A stretch of DNA of 64,000 nt from UBA2279 sp041595875 (lineage in GTDB: Bacteria > Actinomycetota > Coriobacteriia > Anaerosomatales > Anaerosomataceae). Below are positions 53,253 to 61,962 of the stretch, one piece after another. The stretch is taken from contig JBFHJN010000002.1 in NCBI GenBank assembly GCA_041595875.1, positions 1 through 64,000 on the forward strand, in the 5' to 3' direction. The translations under genes and the position numbers were made by a program. The notes beneath the pieces were generated by a model. It ran no database searches, was not told the DNA's origin, and saw nothing but the letters and a program-made list of their open reading frames with translations. How positions within the stretch are numbered: position 1 is the first letter of the stretch; every line of letters begins with the position of its first letter.

Positions 53253-53639
53253 ATGAGCACCACCACCACCCGGCAGATCGTGAAGATCGACGAGGAGCTG
53301 TGCACCGGCTGCGGCCTGTGTGTCTCACCGTGCGCCGAGGGCGCCATCCAGATCATCGACGGCAAGGCCAAAGTCATCCGCGAAGAGCTGTGCGACGGTG
53401 CCGGCTTCTGCCTGGGCGTCTGCCCTACGGGCGCGTTGACCATCGAGGAGCGCGAAGCCCCCGCGTTCGACCACGAGGCGGCCGAGGAGATCATCGCCGC
53501 CAAGCTCAAGACCTACATCCCGCAGGTCTGCCACGTCTGCGGCGCCGATGAGGACAACGCGCCGTTGCTGCCGGTGAGGACCAAAGGTAGCAGTACGTGG
53601 GTATGTACCCGCTGCCTGCCTGCGCTCATTCACGGCTAG
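53253..53639 (+). CDS. Ferredoxin-like protein with a modified second cluster
   Basis: 128 residues from ATG 53253. The first 4Fe-4S motif is complete (Cys17, 20, 23 and 27, CTGCGLCVSPC). The second reads C47-x2-A50-x2-C53-x3-C57, with Ala replacing one Cys, so it may hold a 3Fe-4S cluster, share a ligand or be absent. A C-terminal pair CHVC (93/96) and CTRC (118/121) could bind Zn. It lies between the ygbA-like gene and hcp and is a candidate electron donor to Hcp. GAGAGGA precedes the ATG. Confidence 0.9.
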   Translation: MSTTTTRQIVKIDEELCTGCGLCVSPCAEGAIQIIDGKAKVIREELCDGAGFCLGVCPTGALTIEEREAPAFDHEAAEEIIAAKLKTYIPQVCHVCGADEDNAPLLPVRTKGSSTWVCTRCLPALIHG

Positions 53640-53671
53640 TACCTGACAGCACTGACCACTAGGAGGTCACT

Positions 53672-55312
53672 ATGTTTTGTAACCAGTGTGAACAGACGAG
53701 CAAGGGTGTCGGGTGCACCACCGTCGGTGTTTGCGGCAAGACCGCTGAGGTCGCGGCGCTGCAAGACCTGCTGGTGCACCAGCTGAAGGGCATCGCGGCG
53801 ATCGCCGTCGCGGGTGCGAAGGTGGGCGTCGTCGATCACGACGCCGACGTGTTCACCACCACCGGGCTCTTCACCACGGTCACCAACGTCGACTTCGACG
53901 AAGAGCACCTGGCGGGCATCATCCGCGAGGGCGCAGCCGTCAAGCGTGCGTTGCGCGCCAAAGTCGAAGCCGCAGGCGGCGTGGTACCCGCCGATGACCC
54001 GGCCGTCGCCTTCGAGCCCGCGGGCGACACCGCCGGACTCATCGCGCAGGGCGAAGCCGTCGGGATCTTCTCGGACCATGACCGCGATGAGAACGTGGTC
54101 GCGCTCCAGCAGACGGCTGTTTACGGCCTCAAGGGCATCGCGGCGTATGCGGATCACGCGCGCATCCTAGGCCATGAGAATCCTGCGATCTACGCCTTTG
54201 AGCATGAGCTTCTGGCCGCGCTTTCCGACAAGAGCCTGGACCTGAACGCCTGGGTCGGCCTTGCGCTCAAGACCGGCGAGGTCAATCTGTGGACGATGGA
54301 GCTGCTCGACGCCGCCAACACCGGTGCGTACGGGCATCCGGTCCCCACAAGCGTGCCGTTGGGGCATCGCCCCAACAAGGCGATCGTCGTCTCGGGACAC
54401 GACCTCAAAGACCTCAAGGACCTCTTGGAGCAGACCGAGAGCCTTGGCATCGACATCTACACACATGGCGAGATGTTGCCGGCGCACGGCTATCCGGAGC
54501 TCAAGAAGTACCCGCATTTCTATGGACATTACGGCACTGCGTGGCAGAACCAGCGCAAGGAGTTCGATGCGTTCCCGGGCGCCATCCTCATGACGACCAA
54601 CTGCATCCAGAACCCGCGAGACACGTATTCCGACAACATCTTCGCAACCGGCCGGGTGGCCCACCCAAATGCGATCCACGTGGACAACGGGCAGTTCAAG
54701 GCCGTCATCGACCGCGCTCTCGAGCTTCCCGGGTTCACCGATGAGTTCGACGGCGGTTCCGTGATGGTCGGTTTCGGCCGCAACGCGGTGCTCTCTGTAG
54801 CCCCCACGGTGATCGAGGCCGTCAAGTCGGGCGCCATCAAGCACTTCTTCCTGGTGGGCGGATGCGACGGCGCCAAGCCGGGCCGCAGCTACTACACGGA
54901 CTTCGTGGAGCAGGCTCCGGCCGACACGGTCGTCCTCACGCTCGCATGCGGCAAGTTCCGCTTCTTTGACAAGCAGCTGGGCGAGATCGGCGGCATCCCG
55001 CGTCTGCTGGACGTGGGCCAGTGCAACGACGCCTACAGCGCCATCAAGATAGCGGTCGCACTCGCTGATGCGTTCGAGGTCGGCGTGAACGAGCTGCCGC
55101 TGTCGATGGTCCTGTCCTGGTACGAGCAGAAGGCCGTCGCGATCCTGCTGACGCTGCTCCACCTCGGCATCACCGACATCCGCCTTGGGCCCACCCTGCC
55201 GGCGTTCATCACGCCCGCGGTGCTCCAGGTGCTGGTGGATGCGTTTGACATCAAACCTATCGCCCAGACGGCCAGCGAGGATCTTGAGACCATCCTCGGT
55301 GGAGTTGCATAG
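53672..55312 (+). CDS. hcp: Hydroxylamine reductase / hybrid cluster protein
   Basis: 546 residues. The N-terminal cluster motif is C3-x2-C6-x8-C15-x5-C21 (MFCNQCEQTSKGVGCTTVG), the class I spacing found in strict anaerobes. The hybrid 4Fe-2S-2O cluster region includes HGEMLPAHGYPELKK, TTNCIQNP, GCDGAKPGRSYYTDF and TLACGKFRFF. Hcp reduces hydroxylamine in vitro and acts as a nitric-oxide reductase in cells. The ATG follows TAGGAGGT. The stop overlaps the next start (TAGTG), so the small cytochrome is co-translated. Confidence 0.95.
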   Translation: MFCNQCEQTSKGVGCTTVGVCGKTAEVAALQDLLVHQLKGIAAIAVAGAKVGVVDHDADVFTTTGLFTTVTNVDFDEEHLAGIIREGAAVKRALRAKVEAAGGVVPADDPAVAFEPAGDTAGLIAQGEAVGIFSDHDRDENVVALQQTAVYGLKGIAAYADHARILGHENPAIYAFEHELLAALSDKSLDLNAWVGLALKTGEVNLWTMELLDAANTGAYGHPVPTSVPLGHRPNKAIVVSGHDLKDLKDLLEQTESLGIDIYTHGEMLPAHGYPELKKYPHFYGHYGTAWQNQRKEFDAFPGAILMTTNCIQNPRDTYSDNIFATGRVAHPNAIHVDNGQFKAVIDRALELPGFTDEFDGGSVMVGFGRNAVLSVAPTVIEAVKSGAIKHFFLVGGCDGAKPGRSYYTDFVEQAPADTVVLTLACGKFRFFDKQLGEIGGIPRLLDVGQCNDAYSAIKIAVALADAFEVGVNELPLSMVLSWYEQKAVAILLTLLHLGITDIRLGPTLPAFITPAVLQVLVDAFDIKPIAQTASEDLETILGGVA

Positions 55313-55596
55313 TGAAAGGATTCCTCTCGGCATTGCGTCAGATAGCCACGGGCTTTGGTATCGCCCTGCTCGTAGTGGTCGTCATCGCGGCGGTCCTGTA
55401 CTTCTTCGGCGGCTCCATGCCGCCGTCTGCGGACGCTCGCGATGCATACGACGCGCTTGTCGCGCAGGGTGTTGAAGAGCCGGTGGAATCGCACTTCGTG
55501 GTGCCGATTCCCGGGTGTACGTGTCACAGCGACGACCCGGCCGCGATCGTCCCGCATGCGGAGTACCGCATGCGGGATTGCGGGGCCTGCCACTAG
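55312..55596 (+). CDS. Small membrane-anchored cytochrome-like protein
   Basis: 94 residues, GTG start sharing one base with the hcp stop. One N-terminal membrane helix (about 14-32) and an external tail that ends in a CXXCH heme c motif: C90-G-A-C93-H94 are the last residues of the protein. A second site at 69-72 reads CTCH, one residue short, like the first site of the cytochrome at 25668. Two heme ligand candidates (His61, His82) are present. Possibly an electron donor from the membrane to the Hcp system, although Hcp itself is cytoplasmic. Confidence 0.75.
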   Translation: MKGFLSALRQIATGFGIALLVVVVIAAVLYFFGGSMPPSADARDAYDALVAQGVEEPVESHFVVPIPGCTCHSDDPAAIVPHAEYRMRDCGACH

Positions 55597-55657
55597 CGAC
55601 TGCGCGAGTGTCCAGGTGTAAGCTTGTCGGACGACTGGAACATGTCCGAGGAGTGCA

Positions 55658-57040
55658 GTGGGTCGCTGGCTCAAAGAGTCTTTGGTGGTTGCCGCTGCGG
55701 TGCTTCTTGCCGTGGTGGCATTCGCCCTTTCGGCACAGTCGGTCTTCTCTCTCGGCCCCGTGACGGTCAGTGCGGATTTCGGGCCTGGGGCGGGAGCCAC
55801 CACGCTCGCCCTGCCGCCCTTCGGCTCTGTTGACGCCCGTACCCACGACGCGCCAGTCCGGGTGGAGCTTCGGCTGGAAGACGTCGCGATCACCGAGATC
55901 GAACGGTGGGTGGCCGAGGGCGTGCCCAACGGTGACACGCTTGAGTCCTTGCAGCGTCAGCTGACCACCGGCCTGGTGCAGGCTTACGGCCTGGGAGTGC
56001 TCGCCGCTGCGCTCACCTGTGCGCTCGTCATGCTTGCCGCCCGGAGCCGGCTCAGGCGGACCGTGCTTGTGACGGCGCTCCTCTCGGCGGCGCTTGTGGC
56101 CGTGGGCGCCTGGGGCATGCTGGGATTCGACGTCAATGCCTTCACCGAACCCACCTATCATGGTGCGATCTCATACGCGCCGGGACTGATCACCACCGTC
56201 CAGGAGCGCCTGGTGGACGTGGGCGCGCTGCAGCAGAAGGTGCGCGACGTCGCCGGCGACTTGGCGGCCTACTACGGCACGCCGCAGGTGTTCGCTGCGG
56301 GTGGAGCCATGCCCGGGACCATCAGGGTGCTGCACGTCTCGGACACGCACCTGGACCCGGTGGGAGGTGCGCTCGCATCCCAGCTTGCAGAGGCCTTCGA
56401 TGTGGCGTTCGTCATCCATACCGGCGACATCAACATCTACGGCACCTCTGTGGAGGCGTCCGCGGTGGTCGCCACCGTCGATCGCTCCAGGCCGCTCGTG
56501 TTCGTCCCGGGCAACCACGACTCGCCCGAGATCATCCGTGCGCTCTCCGCGCTGGACAACGTGACCGTGCTGCAGGACTCCTTCACGACGGTGGCGGGGC
56601 TGCGGGTGTTCGGCGTGCCGGACCCGGTGAGCCGAGGCTTTGACGTGGAGCCGGACAAAGACCGGATGGAGGAGCTCGCGGCCGAGGCGGCAGATGTCTT
56701 GAGTTCGACCGTCGCCAGCGAGACGCCCGACATCATCGCCTTGCACAATCCCACCATGGAAGAGCCGTTCGCCGGTGCCGCACCCATCGTCCTCAGCGGG
56801 CATACGCACTCTCCGCGTCTGTACTTCCGAGACGACACGTGGTGGCTGAATGCGGGAACGACCGGCGGCATCGCCTTCGGCGGACCCGAGGGCCCGCATA
56901 CCGCATACACCGCGGCGGTGCTGTACTACTCATCGGCGACCCCTCATCAGCTGCTGGCCATCGACCGCATCGAGGTGAACGGGGTGACGCACGAGACCTC
57001 TCTGCGTCGAACCGTCACACAACCAACCACGGTTCCGTAG
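55658..57040 (+). CDS. Membrane-anchored metallophosphoesterase
   Basis: 460 residues. An N-terminal membrane helix, an external stretch of about 85 residues, and two further helices (about 108-128 and 136-158) lead to a calcineurin-like domain from about residue 220. Metal motifs are complete: HVSDTHLD, HTGDINIYG, VPGNHDSPE, ALHNPTM and LSGHTHSPRLY. The substrate is unknown; lipid or nucleotide phosphodiesters are usual for such proteins. GTG start at 55658 after CGAGGAG. 61 bp after the small cytochrome gene. Confidence 0.88.
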   Translation: MGRWLKESLVVAAAVLLAVVAFALSAQSVFSLGPVTVSADFGPGAGATTLALPPFGSVDARTHDAPVRVELRLEDVAITEIERWVAEGVPNGDTLESLQRQLTTGLVQAYGLGVLAAALTCALVMLAARSRLRRTVLVTALLSAALVAVGAWGMLGFDVNAFTEPTYHGAISYAPGLITTVQERLVDVGALQQKVRDVAGDLAAYYGTPQVFAAGGAMPGTIRVLHVSDTHLDPVGGALASQLAEAFDVAFVIHTGDINIYGTSVEASAVVATVDRSRPLVFVPGNHDSPEIIRALSALDNVTVLQDSFTTVAGLRVFGVPDPVSRGFDVEPDKDRMEELAAEAADVLSSTVASETPDIIALHNPTMEEPFAGAAPIVLSGHTHSPRLYFRDDTWWLNAGTTGGIAFGGPEGPHTAYTAAVLYYSSATPHQLLAIDRIEVNGVTHETSLRRTVTQPTTVP

Positions 57041-57120
57041 CGCGATGCGGCGTGCGTCGCGGTATGATAGTGGACGAGGCGCATCTCGCGCCGATGTGAC
57101 GCCGTCCTCCCGGAGGAGCG

Positions 57121-58893
57121 ATGACGCAGCTCGTTGAGCATCTGCATCAATTGGCCGAAGTGATCGGGCCCCGTCCCGCCACGACTGACGCCGAGGCGCA
57201 GGCCGCCGAATATATCGAGGGTGTGTTCGCGGAGCGAGGTCTGCCCGTGGAGCGCCAGGAGTTCGACTGCCCCCGCACCTACTCGTGGGCGTTCATCATC
57301 TACCATGCGCTGACCATCGGCGCGGCCGTCCTTGCGAACTGGTTCGCCTGGCCGGCACTGGCTATCGCCGTTGTGGTGGCTGTTGTCATGTGGTCGGATC
57401 TGGATACCCGCTGGGGTCTGTCCCGGCTGATGCCCAAGGGGCCAAGCCAGAACGTCATCGCCCGGCATGTCCCCAAGGCCCGTCGTAACGAGCGCCTACG
57501 CAAGGTGGTCGTGGTGGCGCACTACGATTCGGCCAAAGCCTCCCTCGCATTCAGCCCGGGTCTTGTTAAGAACTTCAATCTGACGTTCGGCCTCATGAAG
57601 TGGCTGACGTTCCTTACGCCTGTAGCGATCTTGGTCCACGCTGTTCCGTGGACCCGCGATCTGCATCCCTACACCTGGTACGCCGCCCTCGCCGTGAGCG
57701 CCTATCTGGTCGTGCCGCTGTTGATCAACCTGCATCGCGAGCTTGCGATGCATGCCACCGATGGCGCCAATGACAACGCCTCGGGTGTCGCAGCGATGCT
57801 GGGCATAATGGAGCAGACGGTCCCGGAGCCCGACCAGCGCGTGCAGCTCACGCAGCCCATCAGGCGTACGCCTGAAGCGGCCTACGAGGCGGACGTCGTC
57901 TTGGAGGATGCGCTGCTCACCTATACGCCGGTAGACGAGGAGCCCCACGCGCCGGCAAAGGTGACGCCTGCCCGGCCCGCGCTCGACACCTTCGATGACA
58001 TCGGGTGGGAGACCACTGCGATGCCGCCGGTCCAGCAGCAGTCGAGCTTCAGCTTTGATGAGCCCGTTCCGGTCGCCCCCGCATACGTCGACGACCATGA
58101 CGATTGGGACGACGCACCTGCGCCGTCAGCTCCTTCTTCTGAGTCTTATGACGAGCCCTACGACGAGCCGTACGAGGAACCCAAGAAGAAGAGGCGATGG
58201 GGGCGTAAGTCCGCCGAGAAGAGCGAGAAGCACGGAGTCCGTGACTGGCTCGGACTTGGTGGCGGTTTCGACGTGCGCAAGGAAGGCAAGAACATCGGTA
58301 CCTGGGACGCGCTCGCGGATGACGACGATGCGGACGGATTCGGGTTCAAGGGCGGCTCTGTGGGCCCCGCCGAGTTCGAGGACCCGCGGTTCGCTTCCGA
58401 GGAGGCCTCGCGCATCAGGCGTCGTGTCACCAATGGCATCGACCGCGCGCTTGCCGAGAAGGAGATCTGGTTCGTCGCTACCGGCGCCGAAGAAGTGGGC
58501 ACCTGGGGTATGCAGGCCTTCTTGGATGCCTACGGCGAGGATCTGCACGACGCGCTGTTCATCAACATCGACAACATCGGCTCGGGTGCGCTGTGCTGGA
58601 TCACCTCAGAGGGGATGGCCCGGCGGTACCACTGCGACCGCAGGCTTGCGTCATCGGCGAAGAGGGTGGCCCGCGAGAACGAGCTTGCCGTGCGTGGCCG
58701 AGAGTACCGCGGCCTTTCCACGGATGCCACGCCGGCGCTCGCCAGGCGCTTCAAGGCCATGAGCGTGATGGCGTTCGATATCAACGGGCGTTTACCGCAT
58801 TGGCACTGGCACAGCGACACGGTGGAGAACGTCGACGAGGCCAATCTTACACTGGCCGCGGATTTCGTGACCAAGCTCATCCGCGAGCTGTAG
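57121..58893 (+). CDS. M28-like metallopeptidase with membrane helices and a large insertion
   Basis: 590 residues. Two hydrophobic stretches at about 58-85 and a pair at about 155-205 split the peptidase fold. Zinc-site parts: HYDS with His135, GANDNASG with Asp218, TGAEEVGTWG with catalytic Glu456 and Glu457, NIDNIGSG with Asp484, and WHWHSDT with His near 563. Between Asp218 and Glu456 lies a 200-residue insertion, mostly Pro/Asp/Glu-rich (repeats of YDEPYDEP) with a basic KKKRRWGRKSAEK patch. An aminopeptidase-like role on the membrane is likely. GGAGGA precedes the ATG. Confidence 0.82.
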   Translation: MTQLVEHLHQLAEVIGPRPATTDAEAQAAEYIEGVFAERGLPVERQEFDCPRTYSWAFIIYHALTIGAAVLANWFAWPALAIAVVVAVVMWSDLDTRWGLSRLMPKGPSQNVIARHVPKARRNERLRKVVVVAHYDSAKASLAFSPGLVKNFNLTFGLMKWLTFLTPVAILVHAVPWTRDLHPYTWYAALAVSAYLVVPLLINLHRELAMHATDGANDNASGVAAMLGIMEQTVPEPDQRVQLTQPIRRTPEAAYEADVVLEDALLTYTPVDEEPHAPAKVTPARPALDTFDDIGWETTAMPPVQQQSSFSFDEPVPVAPAYVDDHDDWDDAPAPSAPSSESYDEPYDEPYEEPKKKRRWGRKSAEKSEKHGVRDWLGLGGGFDVRKEGKNIGTWDALADDDDADGFGFKGGSVGPAEFEDPRFASEEASRIRRRVTNGIDRALAEKEIWFVATGAEEVGTWGMQAFLDAYGEDLHDALFINIDNIGSGALCWITSEGMARRYHCDRRLASSAKRVARENELAVRGREYRGLSTDATPALARRFKAMSVMAFDINGRLPHWHWHSDTVENVDEANLTLAADFVTKLIREL

Positions 58894-58946
58894 ACACCGG
58901 TGTGCGTGTGAGTGTGCGTCGGGTGGTGATACACTCGGCAACCAGG

Positions 58947-58966
58947 GGGCGCGCTGCGGCGCGCCC
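58947..58966 (+). terminator. GC hairpin between the peptidase and GGDEF genes
   Basis: GGGCGCGC TGCG GCGCGCCC, 8 bp perfect stem, 54 bp past the peptidase stop. No T-run, so termination is uncertain. Confidence 0.5.
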
Positions 58967-58988
58967 GTAGTCGTTCGGAGGTCTTCGC

Positions 58989-60239
58989 TTGAACCAGAGT
59001 CGGATCGCAAAGACGCTTGCGCGAACAGCCGTCGTCTCGTGGCGGGATCAGCCTACGCAGTACGACATCGAAGCGCTGCGTGCGAATCTCGAGCGCGTGG
59101 GCCTGGTCATCCGCGTGAGGTGGGCCATAGTCGCCGCTCTCACCGTCTTCTCGGTGGTCGCAGCCCTGGTGTACGGGTCCAGCGTCGCGTTCGATCAGCT
59201 GGTGCAGAACATGACCATCCCGGCGATCGCGCTCCTGTTCGTGCTCATGTACAACTCCTTCTACCAGGCCACGCTGCATAAGGTCGGCAATGTCGCCTTC
59301 CTCAACCAGGCGCAGCTGATCTTCGACATCATCGTGGCCTCTGTGCTGGTCTACTACAGCGGCGGTGTCTACTCCTGGTTCAGCTCGATGTACCTGCTGT
59401 TCATCCTTGAAGGCGCGTTCATCCTGCCCAAACGCCACCACGTCTGGTTCCTGGTGCTCGCCTCGGCGCTGCTTTACGGCTTTGTCCTGGCGGCCGAGTT
59501 CTGGGGCTGGATCCCGCACGTCGACATGCCGTTCGTGGAGAACGGGCTTTACACCAATGCCACCTTCGTATGGGTGCGATACCTGTGGAAGGTGACGCTC
59601 TACGGCGGCGCCGGCACTATCGGCATATTGATGATGCAGCGCGTGCATGCACGGGAGCGTGAGCTGCGTGAGTCCTCCTTTGTGGACGAGATCACCGGGC
59701 TGTACAACCGCCAGTACTTCCATCGTGTGCTCAATTCCGAAGTGGACCGCGCGCAGCGCGATCAGGGCACGCTCGGCCTCATCCTCGTGGACATCTACCA
59801 GTTCAGCGAGTTCAATCGCATCTTCGGCCTGGAGATAGGCGATGAGATCCTGGCCGCCATCGCAACAGAAGTCAAAGACGTCCTCCGAGAAGGCCACGTG
59901 GACGAGGGCTACGAGGTCAACGTCGCGTGCCGTGTCGGTGGCGAGGAACTCGGGATCATCGTTCCCGAGGCGTTCCGTTATGACCCGGAGAGCGACCCGG
60001 CGCAAAAGCACGTGAGCGCGCTTGCGGAGGATATCCGCCAGCGTGTGGAGGACTTCCGGCTCCGTGGCCTGGGCGTGACGCTCAGCATCGGCGTGGCAGT
60101 GGCACCGGACAACGGCGATAACGCCGTCAGGCTCCTGGATGCTGCCGACAGAGCGCTGTACGCTGCGTCCATGGCGGGCGGCAACCAGGTCGTTGCGGCC
60201 TGGGAGCTCGACGCCAACGACCTCGAAGGGCGGGAGTGA
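58989..60239 (+). CDS. Membrane diguanylate cyclase (GGDEF domain)
   Basis: 416 residues from TTG 58989 after GGAGG. Five or six membrane helices up to about residue 220 form an input domain without known ligand motif. A short helix (RVHARERELRESSFVDEITGLYNRQYF, in two parts) leads to a GGDEF domain whose active site is GGEEL at about 317-321, an active-type sequence, with DIYQFSEFN as the metal-site strand. No RxxD inhibitory site lies five residues before it. It makes c-di-GMP from GTP. No EAL or PilZ partner is near. Its stop overlaps the next start. Confidence 0.93.
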   Translation: MNQSRIAKTLARTAVVSWRDQPTQYDIEALRANLERVGLVIRVRWAIVAALTVFSVVAALVYGSSVAFDQLVQNMTIPAIALLFVLMYNSFYQATLHKVGNVAFLNQAQLIFDIIVASVLVYYSGGVYSWFSSMYLLFILEGAFILPKRHHVWFLVLASALLYGFVLAAEFWGWIPHVDMPFVENGLYTNATFVWVRYLWKVTLYGGAGTIGILMMQRVHARERELRESSFVDEITGLYNRQYFHRVLNSEVDRAQRDQGTLGLILVDIYQFSEFNRIFGLEIGDEILAAIATEVKDVLREGHVDEGYEVNVACRVGGEELGIIVPEAFRYDPESDPAQKHVSALAEDIRQRVEDFRLRGLGVTLSIGVAVAPDNGDNAVRLLDAADRALYAASMAGGNQVVAAWELDANDLEGRE

Positions 60240-60895
60240 GGTTGAAGCGCCGGTCGTTTCCCGGGGTGGCCTTGATCGCTCTCCTCTCGGCCACCACCGC
60301 GCTGGGGTTGGCGGTGTGGATCATGACAGCCCCGTGGTTCACCGCCATGGCCGTGCCGGGTCAGGCTGACAGCGCTTCTGCAGGGCTATCGCCGGAACGC
60401 ATGGTGCAGCTTGCCGAGGACGTCCGACTGTTCGTCACAGATGCCGAGGCGCCCGATCTGCCGAAGGCCGTTGACGGGCGTCCCGCGTTTGACGAGGCGG
60501 CGGTGTCCCACCTGGTCGATGTGCGCGATGTCATCATTGCCGGCAGGTGGGCGACGCTCGTGGCGGCAGCGTTGCTGCTTATCGCCGGGCTCTACGCCAC
60601 ATCCACGGGGCGGAATGCCGATCTTGGCACCGGCCTGAGGTGGGGAGGGGCGGTCTTGCTGGCGGGGATGACCGTGACCGTCCTGGCGGGCCTTTCGGAC
60701 TTCGGTCGGTTCTTTACGGCGTTTCATGGCGTGTTCTTCGAGGCGGGGACATGGACGTTTCCGGCCGACTCGCTGCTGATCTTGATCTTCCCGACGGGGT
60801 TCTGGATCCTGGCTGCGGCGATCACGGGGGTCGTCGCGACCGCCCTGGGTACCGCACTCGTGCTTATCGGAAGAATCTTGCTGAGAAGAGCTTAA
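60236..60895 (+). CDS. DUF1461/TIGR01906-type integral membrane protein
   Basis: 219 residues with four membrane helices: about 11-32, 102-120, 135-155 and 180-210. The first loop has the family feature SPERMVQLAEDVRLFV followed by DEAAVSHLVDVRDVI, then FTAFHGVFFEAGTWTFPADSLLILIFP. The function of DUF1461 proteins is not known. GTG start at 60236 lies inside the GGDEF gene end (GTGA), so they form one operon. Confidence 0.85.
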   Translation: MRLKRRSFPGVALIALLSATTALGLAVWIMTAPWFTAMAVPGQADSASAGLSPERMVQLAEDVRLFVTDAEAPDLPKAVDGRPAFDEAAVSHLVDVRDVIIAGRWATLVAAALLLIAGLYATSTGRNADLGTGLRWGGAVLLAGMTVTVLAGLSDFGRFFTAFHGVFFEAGTWTFPADSLLILIFPTGFWILAAAITGVVATALGTALVLIGRILLRRA

Positions 60896-60897
60896 TG

Positions 60898-60925
60898 TTC
60901 ACAAAGCCAGCAAGAAGTGTACACT
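60898..60925 (+). promoter_or_regulatory. Probable promoter for the DUF5679 gene
   Basis: TTCACA at 60898-60903 and TACACT at 60920-60925, 16-bp spacer. About 85 bp to the ATG. Confidence 0.5.
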
Positions 60926-61009
60926 TGCTGCAGGAAGTTCTCTTGAGGGGGGAACCCTCCGTGCAACGGGGGTTAGTCTGATTCCATCAACAAGGAGGTG
61001 AGCCGACAC

Positions 61010-61156
61010 ATGGCAGCTAAAGAAGGTTACTGCGTGAAGTGCAAGGCCAAGCGTGAGATCAAGGATGCTCAGGAGATCACAATGAAGAACGGACGGCCCG
61101 CAACACAGGGTCTGTGCCCTGAGTGTGGGACCAAGATCTTCAAGATCGGCAAGTAA
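61010..61156 (+). CDS. DUF5679 small zinc-ribbon protein
   Basis: 48 residues: MAAKEGYCVKCKAKREIKDA, then a segment ending TQGLCPECGTKIFKIGK. Two CxxC pairs (CVKC, CPEC) around a short loop fit a zinc ribbon of the DUF5679 type. AGGAGGT precedes the ATG. A good promoter and a strong terminator frame it as a single-gene, probably highly expressed unit. Function unknown. Confidence 0.9.
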   Translation: MAAKEGYCVKCKAKREIKDAQEITMKNGRPATQGLCPECGTKIFKIGK

Positions 61157-61179
61157 AGAGCCCTCGGGTTCTGTAAGCA

Positions 61180-61216
61180 CAAACGGGCGTCGTCCTCCAC
61201 GGGCGACGCCCGTTTG
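61180..61216 (+). terminator. Terminator after the DUF5679 gene
   Basis: 12-bp perfect stem AAACGGGCGTCG/CGACGCCCGTTT, loop of 11, ending in TTTGCG. Lies 24 bp after the stop. Confidence 0.85.
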
Positions 61217-61317
61217 CGTGCTGGGTATTGACGGGAGCGCTCGCCAGGAATAGGTTTCGTAGGTATTGCCCGAAGGCGTTCCTCCCAATGATCCGGGCAA
61301 GGGGGTATTCTCGTAGC

Positions 61318-61959
61318 ATGAACATCATCGTTGTAGGTTCCGGTCGAGTGGGTTCACAGCTTGCGACAATGCTCTCGATCGAGGGCCATAACGTCGTGGT
61401 CATCGATCGCGACGAGACCGCCTTCCGTCGTCTCGGCAGCACTTTCAACGGTGTGACCATCAGAGGCCTCGGCTTTGACGAAGACATCCTGGAGCAGGCG
61501 GGCATCCGGGAGGCTGACGCGTTCGCCGCTGTCACCAACCTCGACAACACCAACCTGATGGCGGCCGAGGTCGCCCGCAAGCTTTTCGGCGTCAAGCACG
61601 TCGTCGCGCGACTCTACAACCCCGTCCGGGAGCGTACCTACCAGCAGCTCAATCTGGACTACGTGTGCGGTACCACGCTCGTGGCCGAGACGCTGATGGA
61701 TAAGATCCGCTCGGGCCATGGACATCATCTGTTCGCTATCGGAGACATCGAGTTCATCGAGTTCAAAGCGGACGCAGGAATCGAAGGACGCAAACTCCGC
61801 GACATCGAGATCGAGAACCGCTTCCGTATATCGGCGGTCACTCGCGGTCCCATGTCGTTCATCCCTGACGCCAACACGGTCATGCGGGAAGGCGATATCA
61901 TCTTTGCATCGGTCAAAGATGAGGCCTACTCCAAGATCAAGAAGTACATGGAGGACTAG
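61318..61959 (+). CDS. Trk potassium uptake regulator TrkA (first copy)
   Basis: 213 residues from ATG 61318 (MNIIVVGSGRVGSQLATML). RCK-N domain with NAD-binding GSGRVGSQLA, then VVVIDRD and a C-terminal RCK-C domain. It gates the TrkH potassium channel from the cytoplasm in response to nucleotides. No ribosome site is close to the ATG. A TATTCT -10-like hexamer lies about 7 bp upstream of it, so the mRNA may be leaderless. It lies 3 bp before a second TrkA gene. Confidence 0.93.
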   Translation: MNIIVVGSGRVGSQLATMLSIEGHNVVVIDRDETAFRRLGSTFNGVTIRGLGFDEDILEQAGIREADAFAAVTNLDNTNLMAAEVARKLFGVKHVVARLYNPVRERTYQQLNLDYVCGTTLVAETLMDKIRSGHGHHLFAIGDIEFIEFKADAGIEGRKLRDIEIENRFRISAVTRGPMSFIPDANTVMREGDIIFASVKDEAYSKIKKYMED

Positions 61960-61962
61960 CCC

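Noticed and set aside
54167..55333. 388-residue open frame antisense to hcp
   Set aside because: Overlaps hcp throughout, and the product is not protein-like.
58530..60011. 493-residue open frame antisense to the peptidase and GGDEF genes
   Set aside because: Spans two clear genes and the gap between them, with a low-complexity HTHTHTHTG stretch. Not a gene.
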